A stretch of DNA of 64,000 nucleotides. Origin: Streptococcus pseudopneumoniae (GTDB lineage: Bacteria > Bacillota > Bacilli > Lactobacillales > Streptococcaceae). Each line of letters opens with the position of its first letter. Position 1 is the first letter of the stretch. The stretch lies in the NCBI RefSeq assembly GCF_001073085.1, contig NZ_JVFV01000041.1:1-64000 (forward strand), read 5' to 3'. The translations under genes and the position numbers were made by a program. This document shows positions 60,866 through 64,000 of this stretch, piece after piece. The notes below the pieces were generated by a model, which saw only the letters and a list, made by a program, of their open reading frames with translations, did no database searches and was not told the origin of the DNA.

Positions 60866-63800
60866 TTATTCGTCATCTTTTTTCTTTCCCATTGCAAAGA
60901 GACCAAGTAATGTTCCTACAAGACCTACGGCTGCAAGGCCAGCATTTTCTTTAGTACCTGTCTCTGGGAGCTTGTATGGATGACTTGCAGGTGCTTGGTA
61001 GGTCTTATCTTGTGACATAGCAAGAGCTACAAGAGACTGCTCATCTGTGTATGCTTGAGTTTCACGGGTAGTTGGAGCTGAACCATTGACACCGCCAGTA
61101 AATTCTGGAACTTGGTGAGTTGTTCCTTCTCCACCAGGAACGCCACCTTCAAAGCGTGGAACTTCATGGGTAGTTCCTTCTGATCCATTTACGTGACCAG
61201 TGAACTCAGGTACTTCATGAATAGCTGCTGCTGTGCCAATAGCTTCAGTGTACTCTGGAACTTCATGAACAGCTGCTTCGACACCATTTACGCCACCTGT
61301 GAATTCTGGGACTTCTACTACTGGTGCTGCTTCATCACCCTTACTTGTAGTTGGAGCTGGTTTCTCTGGTTCTTCCGGAAGTTCTTGGTGGAATGTAGTC
61401 ATTTCGTAGAACTCTGGTTTGCCACCTTCCCAAACAAGTTTGACATCCAACAATGGCGCTTTTTCTCTAACTGCAAATGTTTGGAAGCTTGAGGTAATTT
61501 CACCTAGTTCTGACCAAGCATCTGCTTTATCTTCTTTCAGAGTACGAGCAAGCACACGAGCTTTCACTCCTTGAGGAATACTTGAAACAAGGCGAATATG
61601 GTTAGCATCTGTTGGTTCTGACAAGTGGTAGACAAGCTCACCTTGGTCTTTCTCAGCCTTGTAGCTTGTCAATACTTTGCCATCTACAAGGTTCGTGTAA
61701 AGGTTGCCTTGGCTTTCACCGCTGTTTCCTTGAACAGTTGGATCATTGATTGGTTTTACGAATTCGCCATCATTGATCACCAACTCAGTGAAGCCTACAA
61801 AACGAGCATCATAGTCTGCTGTAAATAGAACACGGAGATAGTTGGCTTTAACTGGGCTTGAAAGTTCACCCTCGATATAGCGATTTCCTGGCATCTTAGA
61901 ATCATGTGTCCATCCATCTGTCAAGGAATCATCACGTGTTTCATTAGCAAGGCCGTCACCAACTGTCACAACATCTGTCCAAGTCTTACCATCTTGACTG
62001 ACTTGAATCTTACCATCACGGAGATAGTTTTGAGTGCCGTCTTGAATGTAAGCTCTAATCTTCTTGATGTCACGTTCGCTACCAAGTTTCAAGGTGATAT
62101 GACCGTCTTTACGAGCATAGTCTGAAAACTCTACAAAGTTATTGTAAACACCATCGAATAATTGATCCAAGTTCTTGATCTTACGAACGTCATTTCGACC
62201 GTATGTTGGGTGGATTCCCATTGATGTAGAATCAAGTGTTGTTGGTTGAACTTCTTTTGTCTGAACGAGTAGTGATGTCGCTGTCACTGCTTGTTCTTGG
62301 TCAGTCTTATTAATCAAACGAACATAACGTACCAAGGACTTATCTGTCACTTGATCAGCTGGATACCATTCTTGGGCATTTGGAGAGTATTCCAAGTTGA
62401 GAGATGGATTTTCTGTACCAAGTGCTTGAATGCTTTCAGCTTGGTGCAGACGATCAAGTTTCATACCCAAGTAGCTATTAGCTGGAAGCTTAGTTCCGCT
62501 TGGAATTTGCAAGTCATAACGGCCTAGGCTGTCATAAACTGGAGTTGACTTCAAGCTTTCAACGTTTGTATCAGTCAATTCGCTATTGCCTGCACGTGTT
62601 TCAACTGAGAAGTCAGCGATACGCCACCATAAGTTGATATTCTTAGTATTGCGAACACGAACGTAGCGAGCTGAAATTGGAGTTTCGATTTCTTTTGTTT
62701 GTTCACCAGTCAAGCGATCCAATTCTTGCCATGAGCTACCATCTGCAGAATATTCAAGAACACCTTCCGCCAATTTATCTCCTGATCCTTGAACCAGACG
62801 AACCTTGGTCACAGGTTTGACTTCACCCAAGTCAAGTTGTACCCAACCATTGACTGGAGTTGTGTCTGTTCTATCAGCATTTGCAAGCATGGCTTCAGTA
62901 TTATCACGTCCATCTGTAATCTGTCCAACTGTTGTGTTGTACTTGTACATAAGATTTGGACTGATTGTCACAGTAGCTGACTGTTTAGTACGAGTAACTT
63001 CTACAGGGCGGTTAACAGCAATTTCTCTTACCGCAAACCAAGTGTTTCCACGATCTGAAGTCGCAATCATACGAACAGCTTTGGCGTTGATGTTGAGGTT
63101 TTCAAATTTAAGCAGAGGTTCATTACCAGTGTAGCTTGGTTCTGAAAGTGTTACCCACTCATCATTTTCATTGAGGTACTCAACCTTAGCATTGTTAAAG
63201 GTATCACGAGGATTTGCTTGAGTTCCCATTGCAAAGGTCAAGTTTTGAACTGAAACAGCCTTATTAAATTTCAAACCAATATAGTCACCAGTTTGGATGC
63301 TGTTTGGTGATTTGATAAGGGCATGTGTTCCTAAATCTCCGTCAGTTACTTCAGCAAGTCCACCTTCGACACCGGTACGGTTTGTGATAAAGGTACTAAT
63401 GACTTGGTCAGGATGCAAGGCTTTTTGAACTTCTGTTGCAAGGATTTCACGAAGTCCAAGCAAGAATGGACGGATATGTTGAACACCCAACTCAGCTCTC
63501 TCATCATGGTCTACATAATGGAAGGTATGAGTTTGTGATTGTTCGTAGAGTTTCAAGCCCTTGTAATAGCTATCCCAAAGTTTTGCAGAATCGTTCTTTT
63601 CGATAGCTTCTGTACCATCAAGAAGAGCACTCAAGGCGTCCATTTGGTCAATAGTATTATCCAACCAGTAGTGGATTTGAGCACGCATCTTTTCATCACC
63701 AGATGCTTTATAAAGTTGAGCTGCTGCTTTTAGTTTAGCAAATTCTGCACGCAAACCTTCACGCTCTGCACCAACATCTTGACCAGCTTTCAACTTAGAC

Positions 63801-64000
63801 ATGAAGGCCGCCAATTTTGGTGCGAGTTCAACAGACTCTTCCAATTTCACAACACGACCATCCATGTTTTGGTTGATCATATGTTTACCAAGTTCACGGA
63901 AGGCAACAGATGTTTCACTGTCAGTAAATTTACCTGTTTCAACAAAGTTGAAGGCGATGTCATTTACTTTCTTAGCTTCTTCTTCAGACTTCCATTGTTT
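60866..64000 (-). CDS. LPXTG-anchored multidomain surface protein, C-terminal part (probable GH84 beta-N-acetylglucosaminidase)
   Basis: The frame is open to the window edge, so the N-terminus and probable catalytic domain lie outside; an internal Met at 63878-63880 is not the start. In the visible 1044 residues: a helical segment resembling the region after GH84 catalytic domains, at least three F5/8C (CBM32-like) sugar-binding modules (about 200-345, 350-475 and 600-765 of the visible part), five degenerate VPEFTGGVNG-type repeats near 900-985, and a sortase signal LPETG with hydrophobic stretch and KKKDDE tail. It would be covalently bound to peptidoglycan and act on host glycans. The GH84 assignment rests on remembered similarity of the post-catalytic region; another glycosidase is possible. 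Confidence 0.8.
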   Translation of the reverse strand, partial: KQWKSEEEAKKVNDIAFNFVETGKFTDSETSVAFRELGKHMINQNMDGRVVKLEESVELAPKLAAFMSKLKAGQDVGAEREGLRAEFAKLKAAAQLYKASGDEKMRAQIHYWLDNTIDQMDALSALLDGTEAIEKNDSAKLWDSYYKGLKLYEQSQTHTFHYVDHDERAELGVQHIRPFLLGLREILATEVQKALHPDQVISTFITNRTGVEGGLAEVTDGDLGTHALIKSPNSIQTGDYIGLKFNKAVSVQNLTFAMGTQANPRDTFNNAKVEYLNENDEWVTLSEPSYTGNEPLLKFENLNINAKAVRMIATSDRGNTWFAVREIAVNRPVEVTRTKQSATVTISPNLMYKYNTTVGQITDGRDNTEAMLANADRTDTTPVNGWVQLDLGEVKPVTKVRLVQGSGDKLAEGVLEYSADGSSWQELDRLTGEQTKEIETPISARYVRVRNTKNINLWWRIADFSVETRAGNSELTDTNVESLKSTPVYDSLGRYDLQIPSGTKLPANSYLGMKLDRLHQAESIQALGTENPSLNLEYSPNAQEWYPADQVTDKSLVRYVRLINKTDQEQAVTATSLLVQTKEVQPTTLDSTSMGIHPTYGRNDVRKIKNLDQLFDGVYNNFVEFSDYARKDGHITLKLGSERDIKKIRAYIQDGTQNYLRDGKIQVSQDGKTWTDVVTVGDGLANETRDDSLTDGWTHDSKMPGNRYIEGELSSPVKANYLRVLFTADYDARFVGFTELVINDGEFVKPINDPTVQGNSGESQGNLYTNLVDGKVLTSYKAEKDQGELVYHLSEPTDANHIRLVSSIPQGVKARVLARTLKEDKADAWSELGEITSSFQTFAVREKAPLLDVKLVWEGGKPEFYEMTTFHQELPEEPEKPAPTTSKGDEAAPVVEVPEFTGGVNGVEAAVHEVPEYTEAIGTAAAIHEVPEFTGHVNGSEGTTHEVPRFEGGVPGGEGTTHQVPEFTGGVNGSAPTTRETQAYTDEQSLVALAMSQDKTYQAPASHPYKLPETGTKENAGLAAVGLVGTLLGLFAMGKKKDDE

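Overview
The window comes from a mitis-group Streptococcus (S. mitis, S. oralis or S. infantis-like; close to S. pneumoniae but not syntenic with it throughout). The evidence is low G+C, a pneumococcal-type BOX element (60548-60699), an IS1167-like element (728-2205), CiaRH beside pepN, the rotamase lipoprotein SlrA, and long stretches of gene order that I recognise from the pneumococcus. Most genes lie on the minus strand. I see no rRNA, tRNA or CRISPR array.

Layout. 1-2205: insertion-sequence debris, an internally deleted IS110-type transposase abutting a frameshifted IS1167-like element. 2261-10020: a minus-strand nucleoside uptake and salvage operon (methyltransferase, pdp, deoC, cdd, the lipoprotein PnrA, ABC ATPase, two permeases). 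10128-13799: two small membrane proteins, coaA, rpsT, a P-loop kinase-like protein and a Sir2 deacylase. 14028-20583: a second nucleoside block (rpiA, deoB, DUF1697, punA, CLC channel, amidotransferase, deoD), with an unusual array of repeated hairpins and tiny ORFs just upstream of deoD. 20688-26800: U32 protein, DUF3270, ciaRH, pepN. 26923-31902: ASCH, stand-alone PEP-barrel and NUDIX proteins, a row of immunity-type small proteins, an SDR and a DUF2829 (Tad2-like) protein. 32001-44874: aldo/keto reductase, metG, a MacAB-type exporter, gor, bioY, small proteins, trmD-rimM, a MazG-like protein, khpA, rpsP.

45054-46968 is a scar: one gene broken by frameshifts and by a ~1.4 kb insertion that carries a TMEM175-type channel gene and two copies of the 3' end of rpsI, which suggests integrative-element activity. 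47082-53512: DeoR regulator with a HAD phosphatase, slrA, a zinc-ribbon protein, an ABC-F protein, a VanZ protein, rlmN and a YutD protein. 53680-59974: aquaglyceroporin, a compact ATP-grasp plus two-esterase cluster, thiI and its cysteine desulfurase. The window ends inside a large LPXTG surface protein, probably the C-terminal part of a GH84 beta-N-acetylglucosaminidase.

How the genes work together. The two salvage blocks form one pathway. PnrA and its ABC transporter import nucleosides. Pdp, PunA and DeoD phosphorolyse them and Cdd deaminates cytidine. DeoB converts (deoxy)ribose-1-phosphate to the 5-phosphate. DeoC splits deoxyribose-5-phosphate, and RpiA links ribose-5-phosphate to the pentose phosphate pathway. 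ThiI and the neighbouring desulfurase form a tRNA-thiolation pair. The features most worth a second look are the deoD-upstream array, the rpsI-tail insertion scar, the immunity cluster, the chromosomal Tad2-like gene and two apparently leaderless promoters.
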